Shown: one piece after another, positions 54,605 through 63,276 of the stretch
Layout: each line of letters opens with the position of its first letter
Position numbering within the stretch: position 1 is the first letter of the stretch
Source of the DNA: Clostridium polyendosporum
Lineage (GTDB): Bacteria > Bacillota > Clostridia > Clostridiales > Clostridiaceae
Length of the DNA stretch: 64,000 bases
Assembly: GCF_018332455.1 (NCBI RefSeq)
Contig: NZ_BOPZ01000002.1
Span: 124,001-188,000 of the forward strand
Direction: 5' to 3'
Notes under the pieces: model-generated
Seen by the model: only the letters and a program-made list of their open reading frames with translations
What the model was told of the DNA's origin: nothing
Database searches by the model: none
Position numbers and translations under genes: made by a program

Positions 54605-54835
54605 TTAAAAAATTGGTTTATTTTCTAGATTATCACCTTGATCCCCATTAGGATTGCTTCTCAAGTACTCCCTACCATTTTTTGCCTTTCCAATGTTTAC
54701 ACCCTCTATCAAATCATCCTTTGCCATCATTATTGCTTCGTCTATTGAATATACATTCCCATTTTCAAGCATTACATCAGTTATATCTCCCTGAGGATTT
54801 TTCTTTACCTTTATAACTTTAGATTTATCACTCAT
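54605..54835 (-). CDS. DUF3892-family small protein carried by the element
   Basis: A 76-residue protein of the uncharacterised DUF3892 family: KVIKVKKNPQGDITDVMLENGNVYSIDEAIMMAKDD, then IEGVNIGKAKNGREYLRSNPNGDQGDN, the last part being the typical GxEyLRS.P.G.. ending. No signal peptide or membrane helix. AGGTGGGGTG precedes the ATG on the minus strand and a strong terminator follows, so it looks like a functional gene and not debris. It is the only clear gene inside the transposon-like element. Function unknown. Confidence 0.82.
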   Translation of the reverse strand: MSDKSKVIKVKKNPQGDITDVMLENGNVYSIDEAIMMAKDDLIEGVNIGKAKNGREYLRSNPNGDQGDNLENKPIF

Positions 54836-55066
54836 ACTAACACCCCACCTATATTTTTTGATATCACTTCGTGAAGTTTCTTTTTAATATTATTTGTAGT
54901 AATCTTACGTACTATTCATATATTATTCAACAACAACTTAATAATCAAAGTAAAAACCTACACTGAAATATTAATTAAAGCATAGGTTTTTTATTGCAAA
55001 AACTACTGTAAAAATGACTGTAATTTTGTGGTTTGCACCTCTAAAGTAAACCCGTTATATTACTGC

Positions 55067-55346
55067 AGATATATTATTTTTTTGTTAGTATGTAATATTT
55101 GGGATGACTTAAAATATATCCGTAAATAACCATTCATAATATGAAGAGATAACTATTTATATATATAAAAATATATGTGTAAGTTCATAAATTTCATGTG
55201 AAAGTTTTTAAAATATTAATTTTATGTTGATATTTTTTTGGAAAAATATGTATAATTAATTTAAATATTAAGTGGTCTTTTGTAATTTATAACAAATTTA
55301 GCTAATATTTTGCATATTATCAATATATAATTAGGGGGGGATAACT
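55067..55346. other. AT-rich leader of the HAD gene
   Basis: 280 bases with no gene or hairpin of note; it should hold the promoter of the HAD-hydrolase gene whose ribosome site is AGGGGGGG at about 55333-55340. Confidence 0.4.
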
Positions 55347-56185
55347 ATGAAATACAAATTATTAGCAATTGATATGGATGGTACTTTTTTAAATGAAGAG
55401 CGTAATCTTACAGAAGGTAATCTTAACGCTGTTAGAAAAGCGGCAGAGGCAGGAGTAAAGGTTGTAGTTTGTTCAGGAAGAATATACCATCACTTCTTAG
55501 ACATTTATTAAAAGATATGCCAAAAAATCAACCTGTAATAGCAGGTAATGGAAGTGTTATCTTTGATGATAATAATAAACAACTTCGTTATGAGTCTATA
55601 GATATGAAAACTATATTTAAAATAATTGATATGTTAAGAAAAGATTATGCTAATGTTTATTATCAGTTTTTTGATCAGGACATAGTTTGTGCTGAAAAAT
55701 TTGAAAGCACAATACAACACTATTATGAAATGAACTTAACTCTTCCAAGGGAATATAGACTTGAATTACATATAATATCAGATGCAAAAAAATATCTTGA
55801 AAAAAATAATTCTATAGTTACAAAGATTGAGATTTGTAATGATGACTTAAACTTGATTCAGGAAATTAAGGATAGGCTTGAGAAAATACCTAATATAGAA
55901 GTAGTAGGTTCAGGACTTAACGGAATAGAAATAACAAAAAAAGGTTTAAATAAAGGAAACTCGCTTGAGATTCTAGCTAAACATTATGGATATTCTATTG
56001 ATGAGTGCATAGCAGTTGGAAACGATGAGAACGATATAGAAATGATTAAAAAGGTAGGTCTAGGCATTGCGGTTAAAAATGCGAAGGATTATGTAAAGGA
56101 AGTCGCAGACTATATTACTAGGAATGACAACAATAATGATGCTATAGCAGAGGTTGTTAAAAAATTTATAAAACCAGCAATTTAA
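55347..56185 (+). pseudogene. Frameshifted HAD-family (Cof-type) sugar phosphatase
   Basis: Starts well: AGGGGGGG, then MKYKLLAIDMDGTFLNEERNL with the HAD nucleophile motif DMDGT, and VVVCSGRIYHHF. It then hits a stop at 55509-55511. The rest continues in another frame from about 55490 (SLLRHLLKDMPKNQPVIAGNGSVIFDD) to a normal end, with the final HAD motif VGNDENDIEMIKKVGLGIAVKNA. One base is missing near 55485-55495. All HAD motifs are otherwise intact, so the lesion is recent or a sequencing error. It would be a Cof/YidA-like phosphatase of about 279 residues. Confidence 0.85.
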
Positions 56186-56227
56186 ATAGATATCAAGTTT
56201 TTCAATGGATAATCTTATACTATAAAG

Positions 56228-56287
56228 TTAGTCTATATCTAGCGTTACTACACAATATAACACTGGATATAGACTAATTTTATTTTT
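56228..56287 (+). terminator. Terminator after the HAD gene
   Basis: TTAGTCTATATC / GATATAGACTAA perfect 12-bp stem around a 26-base region with further pairing, then TTTTATTTTT. Confidence 0.85.
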
Positions 56288-56467
56288 ACGTATTAGGCTA
56301 TGTACATACCTGAAGCCAAGCCAATAGAAATTTATTATTAATCAGCTTTTTGAAATTTTTATATGTAACTTTTTTATTACAACGCTAGTTTCCTTAAAAT
56401 GGAACTTAAACTATAATTTATTATAAGGACAAATATAAATTAATTAATACAAGAGGTAGGTATTTAT

Positions 56468-58600
56468 ATGGACTTAAACAAGGATTGTATAGATATATTG
56501 TTACATCTTAAGGAAAAAAAAGATTTTGTTAAGGTCACAGAGTTATCACAAAAATATAACCTTACGGATAGAGCAATAAGATATAAAATTGATAAGATAG
56601 AGGCCTTTTTAGTTGGTAAAGGTTTTAACTATTTTGAAAGGCAGCATATTAAAGGAATTAAATTGAACTTAAGTCCTGAACTTGAAAAATATATTGATAG
56701 TTTTATAGAAGAGTATACTCCTTACCAATATGTATACTCCAAGGAAGAACGATTTAACATTATGCTTACAAAACTGTTAGAAAGCACTACTCCAATTAAT
56801 ATTTCACGTTTTCAATCTAAGTTATGTATCTCTAAAAATACTGTCTTAAAAGAACTAAAGGAAGTGGAGTTCTGGCTGAACTCAAGAGGGCTAACTCTTA
56901 ATAAAAAACCTAAAATTGGAGCTTATATTGATGGTGATGAAGTAATAAAAAGAAGGGCTCTTACTGAAATCACTTCTCAAACTCTTTCTTCAGAGGACAT
57001 TGTTAAATATATAAACACCAAGAAAGGAAGCTCAAAAATAAATTCTCTTCAATTTGAAGCTCTTTTTTCTGAAATAGATATAGATTTTATTGATTCTGTG
57101 ATAAGAGAAGCAGAAAATCATTTAAATAAAGAGTTTAGCGATGAAGCGTATGGAGGTCTTATTACTCATCTTGCAATAATGATTAAGAGAATACAGCTAA
57201 ATAAAAATCTATATCTTCCTAAGACATCAATAGATGAAAATATGCATTATAAGGAAATTGAAGTAGCAAACATAATTGTTTCTAAAATTCAAAAACGTTA
57301 CTCTATTATAGTACCTAAGGAAGAAGCTAATTATATAGTGTTTCATCTTCTTGGTGCTAAAATTTTAAAGAATAATGATATCTTCATGGACAATAACTTT
57401 GAAGTAAATAACCTTTATGATGTAATTTGTGTGATGGTAGATGAATTTGAAAGCATTTATGGGGTAAGTTTCCAAGCTGAAAGAAATCAGTTAGTTGATG
57501 GCCTTCTTCTTCATTTGAGACCAAGTCTTTATAGAATAAAATACAGCTTGAATATAATTAATCCTTTATTTAATGAGATAAAACTTAATTATAGCGAGCT
57601 TTTTTTTAATACTAAAATAATTACAAAACATTTAGAGAATTATGTGGGAAAATCTATAGATGATCATGAAATTTCATATATAATGCTTCATTTTGGAGCT
57701 GCTATGAGAAATCTTGAGGATAGGCTTTATAAAAAAGTAAGGGTTATTTTGGTCTGTGGCACTGGTATAGGAACTGCTAAAATGCTCGCTTCTCAACTTA
57801 AAACCGAATTTCAAATCCAAATAGTAGATACTGTTAGCAGCAGAGCAGTTAAAAATATAGATAAATTCACTTACGATTTCATCATAACCACTGTAAATAT
57901 TCCAGAGCTTTTAGAAAACCAATATGTTAAGGTAAATCCAATATTACTTCCTAAGGATTATAGCAGACTGAAAAGTTTCTTAAAGCCTAAATATAAAAAT
58001 TATTCTTCGTTAAAGGAACTTGACTTAGTAAATAGATTGCTTACTATAGTAGAAAAATATTGTGATATTGAGGATAAACAGCAGCTTCAGTGTGAGTTTA
58101 TGTATGAAATAAAAAAAGATAATTCTATCCCGTTAAATAAATCTCTTTTGGTGCTATCTGATCTTATAAAGTGGAGCACTATAAAACTTAAAGAGAACTG
58201 TAATAATTGGGAAGAGGCTATAAGAATTGGGTGCTCTATGCTTATTGAACACGGATATGTAACAGCTGAATATACTGAGGCAATAATAGATAACCTTAAG
58301 ACAATAGGGCCTTATATGGTAGTAGCACCGGGAATTGTACTTGCTCATGCTAAGCCTGAAAATGGTGTGCGACAAGTATGTATGAGCCTGTTAACATTAA
58401 AATATCCAGTTAAGTTTGGAAGTTCTATTAATGATCCAGTAAGACTTATAATAACGTTTGGTACTACTGATGGAGAGAAACATCTTAAAGTTCTTTCACA
58501 GTTAATGGATCTGTTAAATGATAAAGATTCACTATCTAAGATAATGAATTCAATCTCCAAAAATGAGGTTATGGATATCATAACTAAATATTCAAAATAA
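56468..58600 (+). CDS. PRD-containing PTS regulator (LicR/MtlR-type activator)
   Basis: A 710-residue transcription factor controlled by PTS phosphorylation. Order: N-terminal helix-turn-helix (VKVTELSQKYNLTDRAIRYKI, about 20-42), a second winged helix (about 85-145), two PTS regulation domains (about 185-400) with conserved His in GLITHLAIMIKR and YIMLHFGAA, an EIIB-like domain (VILVCGTGIGTAKMLASQL, near 420), and an EIIA-like domain (PYMVVAPGIVLAHAKPENG, phospho-His, near 620). The EIIA-like domain closely resembles the stand-alone EIIA at 60869. AGAGGTAGG precedes the ATG. It should activate the transketolase-PTS-transaldolase genes downstream. Confidence 0.92.
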   Translation: MDLNKDCIDILLHLKEKKDFVKVTELSQKYNLTDRAIRYKIDKIEAFLVGKGFNYFERQHIKGIKLNLSPELEKYIDSFIEEYTPYQYVYSKEERFNIMLTKLLESTTPINISRFQSKLCISKNTVLKELKEVEFWLNSRGLTLNKKPKIGAYIDGDEVIKRRALTEITSQTLSSEDIVKYINTKKGSSKINSLQFEALFSEIDIDFIDSVIREAENHLNKEFSDEAYGGLITHLAIMIKRIQLNKNLYLPKTSIDENMHYKEIEVANIIVSKIQKRYSIIVPKEEANYIVFHLLGAKILKNNDIFMDNNFEVNNLYDVICVMVDEFESIYGVSFQAERNQLVDGLLLHLRPSLYRIKYSLNIINPLFNEIKLNYSELFFNTKIITKHLENYVGKSIDDHEISYIMLHFGAAMRNLEDRLYKKVRVILVCGTGIGTAKMLASQLKTEFQIQIVDTVSSRAVKNIDKFTYDFIITTVNIPELLENQYVKVNPILLPKDYSRLKSFLKPKYKNYSSLKELDLVNRLLTIVEKYCDIEDKQQLQCEFMYEIKKDNSIPLNKSLLVLSDLIKWSTIKLKENCNNWEEAIRIGCSMLIEHGYVTAEYTEAIIDNLKTIGPYMVVAPGIVLAHAKPENGVRQVCMSLLTLKYPVKFGSSINDPVRLIITFGTTDGEKHLKVLSQLMDLLNDKDSLSKIMNSISKNEVMDIITKYSK

Positions 58601-58656
58601 CTAAAGCTGAGTTCAATTTTTAACCTCAAGATATAGTCGCATTCGTTCTTTAATAC

Positions 58657-58803
58657 TAGAAGAAGTTTTAGAATTTAAATAGTTGAAAATTTCCGAATAC
58701 ATTGGAAGAGAAATGATTCTATAACGTATATTAATTATTTATCTTCAAAATTATAATTAAATCATAAGGTAAATGATTACAAAAAATAAAACTAAGCAGG
58801 CAT
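58657..58803 (+). repeat. Direct repeat A including a remnant of a transketolase C-subunit 3' end
   Basis: Carries EEVLEFK-stop (58659-58682), which mirrors the last codons KEVLELK-stop of the transketolase C-subunit at 60668, followed by about 120 bases (AGTTGAAAATTTCCGAATACATTGGAAGAG...) matching 60663-60790 with scattered changes. It marks an old duplication across this locus. Confidence 0.75.
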
Positions 58804-58880
58804 AGAGCCTACTAAAGATAAACACTTCAATCATTACTTAATTAAGTTATGAAGTTGTTTGTCTATGAAATGACCTCAAA
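58784..58880 (+). repeat. Chimeric copy of the dispersed repeat (copy 6) with a type S hairpin
   Basis: Begins as the double-hairpin repeat (AAAATAAAACTAAGCAGGCATAGAGCCTACT) but the second hairpin is replaced by the type S repeat (AACACTTCAATC ... TTATGAAGTTGTTTGTCTATG), ending GAAATGACCTCAAATAAGG. It lies directly before the ribosome site of the transketolase N-subunit gene. Confidence 0.65.
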
Positions 58881-58895
58881 TAAGGAGGAGATAAA

Positions 58896-59717
58896 ATGAA
58901 TAAAACTGAACTTGAATTTTTAACTAAAAAGTGTAGTTATATCCGTTCGTTAATATTGGAGGAAATCCACTCCATAGGTACTGGTCATATTGGGGGAAGC
59001 TTTTCTGCTGTAGAAGCTTTAGTGGTACTTTATCATAAAGTTATGAATATAGACCCTAAAGACCCTAAAAAACAAGGTAGAGATAGATTTATATTATCAA
59101 AAGGCCACGCAGGTCCTGCACTTTATGCAGTACTTGCTGATAAGGGTTTTTTTCCACTAAACGAACTTCAAACTCTTAATAAATCAAATACAAATCTCCC
59201 AAGTCACTGTGATATGAATAGGACCCCTGGAATTGATATGACTACTGGATCGTTAGGACAAGGTATATCCTGTGCTGTGGGTATGGCATATGCTTCAAAA
59301 CTTCAAAAGGATGGAGCCTACATTTATTGCATGGTAGGTGATGGAGAATGCCAAGAAGGGCAAGTTTGGGAGGCTGCTTTATCAGCTTCACAATTTAAGT
59401 TAGATAATTTTATCTGTTTTGTAGATTATAATAGGGTTCAGTTAGATGGTTCTCTAGAAGAAATTATAAATATGAGTCCTATGGAAGATAAGTGGAAGAG
59501 TTTTGGTTGGAATGTATTTTCTATAGATGGTCATAGTCTTGAGGAAATACATGAAGCAATAATTGAAGCGCAAAAATTGCATGATAAACCTTCTGCTATT
59601 ATATTAAATACTGTAAAGGGTAAGGGGATTTCATTTATAGAATCTATGGGCTTCAAAAATCACAGTATGAATATAACTGATGAAGTTAAAGAAAGAGCAT
59701 TAAAGGAATTAATATAA
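58896..59717 (+). CDS. Transketolase, N-terminal subunit
   Basis: The ThDP-binding half of a split transketolase, 273 residues: HIGGSFSAVEALVVLYHKVM near 28, GRDRFILSKGHAGPALYA near 62, and the ThDP motif GDGECQEGQVWEAALSA ... VDYNRVQLDG near 150. AAGGAGGAG precedes the ATG. It pairs with the C-subunit encoded 12 bases later. Together they equal the full-length enzyme at 39764 but are only distantly similar, as for archaeal-type split transketolases common in Firmicutes. Confidence 0.93.
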   Translation: MNKTELEFLTKKCSYIRSLILEEIHSIGTGHIGGSFSAVEALVVLYHKVMNIDPKDPKKQGRDRFILSKGHAGPALYAVLADKGFFPLNELQTLNKSNTNLPSHCDMNRTPGIDMTTGSLGQGISCAVGMAYASKLQKDGAYIYCMVGDGECQEGQVWEAALSASQFKLDNFICFVDYNRVQLDGSLEEIINMSPMEDKWKSFGWNVFSIDGHSLEEIHEAIIEAQKLHDKPSAIILNTVKGKGISFIESMGFKNHSMNITDEVKERALKELI

Positions 59718-59729
59718 GGGGGGAGTGTT

Positions 59730-60668
59730 ATGGTAAGTACATTAGAGATGAGAGAAGTATTATCTAAAACTCTCGAAGATCTTATGGAAAAAGATAAGAA
59801 AATAATATTAATAGATGCAGATTTAGCTTCTGCCAATGGTACACTTTCTTTAAGAAAGAAATTTCCTGATAGAGCTTTAGATATAGGTATATCAGAGCAA
59901 AATATGGCTTCAGTAGCAGCAGGAATGTCAGCATATGGGCTTAAACCCTTTATATCTACATTTACTGCTTTTGCTTCAAGAAGAATATGTGACCAGATAG
60001 CTATATCCATGCTTTATGCCAAGCAAAATGTTAAAATTATAGCTACTGATTCAGGTATTTCTTCTCAACTAAATGGTGGAACTCACATGAGTGTAGAAGA
60101 TATTGGTGTTTTAAGAAGTATACCTAATATAGTTATCTATGAGGCTGTAGATTCAATGCAGTTATTAAAGGCTCTTCCTGTTATAGCAGATTATAATGGA
60201 GTAGTTTATATTAGAATGGTTAGAAAGGATACTCCACCAGTATTTGATGATAATTATCAATTTGATCTATTCAAAGGTGATCTTTTAAAAGAGGGTTCTG
60301 ATGTAACCATTATAGCTTCAGGTATTATGGTTAATGAAGCACTAGAAGCCTCAAAAATTTTAGCTGAAGAAAATATTAATGCTGAGGTTATTAACATACA
60401 CACTATTAAACCAATTGATAGAGAATGTATTATAAGTTCTGCAAAAAAAACTGGCTCTGTGGTTACTTGTGAAAACCATAATATTATAGGTGGTTTGTAT
60501 AGTGCAGTTTGTGAAGTTCTTAGTGATGAATGTCCTGTGCCTATAAAAGCTATTGGTATAAAAGATCACTTTGGTGAAGTGGGCAAGCTACCATTCCTGA
60601 TGAATAAGTATGAGATGACAAAGGAATATATTGTTTCTGCAGTTAAGGAAGTCTTAGAACTTAAATAG
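59730..60668 (+). CDS. Transketolase, C-terminal subunit
   Basis: The pyrimidine-binding half, 312 residues: DIGISEQNMASVAAGMSAYG with the catalytic Glu near residue 54, ATDSGISSQLNGGTHMSVED near 108 and the C-terminal domain from about 190. GGGGGAG precedes the ATG. Ends in KEVLELK-stop; the same ending is found as a remnant at 58659-58682. It is followed by repeat B and then the PTS genes. Confidence 0.93.
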   Translation: MVSTLEMREVLSKTLEDLMEKDKKIILIDADLASANGTLSLRKKFPDRALDIGISEQNMASVAAGMSAYGLKPFISTFTAFASRRICDQIAISMLYAKQNVKIIATDSGISSQLNGGTHMSVEDIGVLRSIPNIVIYEAVDSMQLLKALPVIADYNGVVYIRMVRKDTPPVFDDNYQFDLFKGDLLKEGSDVTIIASGIMVNEALEASKILAEENINAEVINIHTIKPIDRECIISSAKKTGSVVTCENHNIIGGLYSAVCEVLSDECPVPIKAIGIKDHFGEVGKLPFLMNKYEMTKEYIVSAVKEVLELK

Positions 60669-60790
60669 TTCAAAATTTCCGAATACATTGGAACAGAAAA
60701 GGCTGTATAACTCATATTAATCATTTTTCTTCCAGAGTATAATTAAATTGAAATACAAAAGATTACAAGAAATAAAGCTAAACAGGAAGG
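60643..60790 (+). repeat. Direct repeat B, pair of 58657-58803
   Basis: Overlaps the last codons of the transketolase C-subunit and runs on through AAAATTTCCGAATACATTGGAACAG and AAGATTACAAGAAATAAAGC. Both copies lead into a dispersed-repeat copy and then a gene start. Confidence 0.75.
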
Positions 60791-60841
60791 CATAGGAATT
60801 ACTTAGTTTTAGTCAGATTTCACTTCGTGAAATGGCAGCAA
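60771..60841 (+). repeat. Dispersed double-hairpin repeat, copy 7
   Basis: AATAAAGCTAAACAGG ... ACTTAGTTTTAGTCAGATTTCACTTCGTGAAATGGCAG. The second hairpin (ATTTCACTTCGTGAAAT) is perfect and the first is worn. It lies 28 bases before the EIIA gene. Confidence 0.72.
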
Positions 60842-60868
60842 ATAAAGGTTGAAAGAGAGGTGGTATAT

Positions 60869-61312
60869 ATGCTGAAATCATTGATAGTTGAAGATACAAT
60901 AGGCGTAAAAGTACATTGTAGGAATTGGGAGGATGCTATTAAAGCAGGAACTTCCTTATTAATAAATAAGAATATAATAACTCAAGCTTACGAAGATGCA
61001 ATCTTTAAAAATTTTGCTGAATTAGGACCATATATGGTTATAGCTCCTGGTATAGTACTTTCTCATGCAAGACCAGAAAATTCGGTGAAAACTTTATCAA
61101 TGAGTTTAGTTACTTTGGAGAAACCAATTGAATTTGGCAGTGAATGTAATGATCCAGTAGAATTGATTATTACTTTAGCAGCCATAGACAGTAACTCTCA
61201 CATTGCAGCACTTAAAGACTTAATGGATTTATTTATGAATGCAAAGGATCTTACTACTATACTCAAAGCTTCTTCTAAGCAAAAAATTCTTGATGTAATA
61301 AATAAGTATTAA
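60869..61312 (+). CDS. PTS EIIA component, ascorbate/mannitol-type (UlaC/SgaA-like)
   Basis: A 147-residue EIIA of the fructose-mannitol fold with phospho-acceptor H66 in APGIVLSHARPENS. AGAGAGGTGG sets the ATG at 60869; the open frame extends 14 codons into the repeat and is not used. It passes phosphate from HPr to the EIIB encoded next. Its closest relative in the window is the EIIA-like tail of the PRD regulator at 56468. Confidence 0.92.
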   Translation: MLKSLIVEDTIGVKVHCRNWEDAIKAGTSLLINKNIITQAYEDAIFKNFAELGPYMVIAPGIVLSHARPENSVKTLSMSLVTLEKPIEFGSECNDPVELIITLAAIDSNSHIAALKDLMDLFMNAKDLTTILKASSKQKILDVINKY

Positions 61313-61435
61313 AAATGATAGTTTTCACTTTTAAGTGATTATAGAAATATCCTAAGATTTTAATAACTATCTTTATATTCTGTTTAATTACGCAAATATT
61401 TTAAATAAAAATTTAATATTTTGGAGGTTTTAATT

Positions 61436-61720
61436 ATGAAAATGTTAGTTTGTTGTGGTAGTGGACTTGGAAGTAGTTTTATGATTGAGATGAATATTCA
61501 AAAAGTACTAAAAGAACTTAATGTATCAAATATTGAGGTTGATCATTCAGATTTAGGATCTGCAAAAGGAACACCAGCAGATATTTATGTAGGAACAAGA
61601 GATATTGCTTCACAGTTACAAGGTTTAGGAAAGGCAGTTGTATCATTGAATAATATGCTAGATATGAATGAATTAAAAGAAAAAGTTTCTGCTACTTTAA
61701 AAGAGTTAGGTATTATTTAA
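61436..61720 (+). CDS. PTS EIIB component, ascorbate-type (UlaB/SgaB-like)
   Basis: A 94-residue EIIB with the phospho-cysteine C7 in the loop CCGSGLGSSFM. GGAGG sets the ATG at 61436, not the TTG at 61421. It phosphorylates the incoming sugar with EIIC. About 120 bases separate it from the EIIA gene, with a small TCACTT/AAGTGA palindrome (about 61336-61349) between them. Confidence 0.92.
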   Translation: MKMLVCCGSGLGSSFMIEMNIQKVLKELNVSNIEVDHSDLGSAKGTPADIYVGTRDIASQLQGLGKAVVSLNNMLDMNELKEKVSATLKELGII

Positions 61721-61763
61721 CGCTTTCATCATTTATCATACTTTCGATGGGGGGAGAATTAAT

Positions 61764-63026
61764 ATGTTAAAGTTTTTGTTGGATATTTTAAGTACTCCAG
61801 CTATATTAGTAGGTTTTGTTGCTTTTTTAGGACTCATAGCCCAGAATAAACCTAAATCAGAAACAATAAAAGGAACGGTAAAGTCAATTATGGGATTCCT
61901 AGTACTTAGTGGAGGTGCAGGAATCCTCGTAGGGTCCCTTCAATACTTTGGTAGTATGTTTCAACAGGGCTTCAATATTCAGGGTATAGTTCCAAATAAT
62001 GAAGCCATAGTTGCATTAGCTCTTAAGACATATGGAACTCAAACTGCTCTTATAATGGCCTTTGGTATGTTAATGAATATTTTAATTGCTAGACTGACAA
62101 ATCTTAAATATATTTTCTTAACAGGACATCATACTCTTTATATGGCATGTATGATTGCTGCTATACTAATAGCAGGTGGATTAAATGGAACTATTTTAGT
62201 TGTTGTTGGTTCGGTATTATTAGGCTTTGTTATGGCTGTCTTTCCTGCTTTAGCTCAACCAACAATGAGAAGAATTACAGGGCAAGATGATATTGCATTT
62301 GCTCATTTTGGTACTGTAGGTTATATATTATCAGCTGGAATTGGTAAGTTAGTTGGTAAAAACTCAAAATCAACAGAGGAAATGAATTTTCCACAAGGGT
62401 TGACATTCTTAAGAGATACTTCTGTGGCTATAAGCTTAACAATGGCTATACTTTACATTATAGTTGCTGTAGCTGCTGGTCCAGCATATATTGAGAATGA
62501 AATAAGTGGTGGTCAAAACTTCTTAGTCTTTGCAATTATCCAAGCTATAACCTTTGCTGCTGGTGTTTATGTAATACTTGCAGGTGTTAGATTAATCCTA
62601 GGAGAAATTGTACCAGCGTTTAAAGGGATTGCATCTAGAATTGTACCAAATGCTAAACCAGCTCTTGACTGTCCAGTGGTATATCCATATGCACCAAATG
62701 CTGTGTTAATAGGTTTCTTAAGCAGCTTTGTTGGAGGGATAGTTGGTATGTTTATACTTATAGCTTTAAAAGCTCCAGTTATTCTTCCAGGTGTTGTACC
62801 ACACTTTTTCTGTGGAGCTACATCAGGTGTATTTGGTAACGCTACTGGTGGAAGAAGAGGTGCTGTAATAGGTGCCTTTACTCAAGGATTATTAATCACC
62901 TTCTTACCTGTATTATTACTTCCTACACTTGGAAACCTAGGATTTGCAAATACAACTTTCAGCGATGCTGATTTCGGTGTTGTGGGTATTATTCTTGGTA
63001 ACTTCTTAAAACTTTTTATACATTAA
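61764..63026 (+). CDS. PTS EIIC component, ascorbate/pentitol type (UlaA-like)
   Basis: A 420-residue membrane permease of the L-ascorbate (SgaT/UlaA) EIIC family, about eleven hydrophobic helices. Family segments: FLVLSGGAGILVGSL near 45, TGHHTLYMACMIAAIL near 117, and GVVPHFFCGATSGVFGNATGGRRGA near 340. GGGGGGAG precedes the ATG. UlaA systems bring in ascorbate, but no lactonase, decarboxylase or epimerase of ascorbate breakdown is here. Transketolase and transaldolase neighbours argue for a pentose or pentitol whose phosphate enters the pentose phosphate pathway directly. Confidence 0.92.
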   Translation: MLKFLLDILSTPAILVGFVAFLGLIAQNKPKSETIKGTVKSIMGFLVLSGGAGILVGSLQYFGSMFQQGFNIQGIVPNNEAIVALALKTYGTQTALIMAFGMLMNILIARLTNLKYIFLTGHHTLYMACMIAAILIAGGLNGTILVVVGSVLLGFVMAVFPALAQPTMRRITGQDDIAFAHFGTVGYILSAGIGKLVGKNSKSTEEMNFPQGLTFLRDTSVAISLTMAILYIIVAVAAGPAYIENEISGGQNFLVFAIIQAITFAAGVYVILAGVRLILGEIVPAFKGIASRIVPNAKPALDCPVVYPYAPNAVLIGFLSSFVGGIVGMFILIALKAPVILPGVVPHFFCGATSGVFGNATGGRRGAVIGAFTQGLLITFLPVLLLPTLGNLGFANTTFSDADFGVVGIILGNFLKLFIH

Positions 63027-63121
63027 GCTATTCTTAAATAAGAATTTAAAATAACTAATAAAAGTGGTTAACCATGAAACTAATGAGTTAAATCACATTT
63101 AATTTTGCGAAATAATATTAA

Positions 63122-63152
63122 ATAGAGGTTGCAGATTTAAGTGAATTTGCAG
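63122..63152 (+). terminator. Hairpin between the EIIC gene and the transaldolase
   Basis: ATAGAGGTTGCA / TTGCAGCCTCTAT stem with one G-T pair, then TTATATAAAA. It probably ends most of the PTS message, leaving the transaldolase to read-through or its own promoter. Confidence 0.75.
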
Positions 63153-63276
63153 CCTCTATTTATATAAAATAAACTACTATAAAGAGTATGTAACATGAGA
63201 TTTTTTATATATAAGAAAGATTAAATTTAATATCAACAATTAAAAATATTATATATATGAAATGGAGGAATGAATA

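Larger units (their letters stand above)
54083..55057. mobile_element. 975-bp transposon-like element with 26-bp inverted ends and 9-bp target duplication
   Basis: The left end (54083-54108, TAACGGGTTTACTTTAGGAG...) and right end (55032-55057) are inverted repeats matching at 24 of 26 positions. TATTACTGC stands immediately outside both ends (54074-54082 and 55058-55066), as expected for a 9-bp target-site duplication. Subterminal GTGCAAAAA/TTTTTGCACTC-type words recur near both ends and may be transposase sites. Inside are a DUF3892 gene on the minus strand and a possible 59-codon membrane peptide frame on the plus strand; there is no transposase. It is a non-autonomous element that would be moved in trans. 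Confidence 0.82.

Noticed and set aside
54836-54900. ATCACTTCGTGAAG sequence as another copy of the dispersed repeat
   Set aside because: Only the short TTCAC/GTGAA core is shared; the first hairpin and flanks are missing, so it is probably chance or a fragment.
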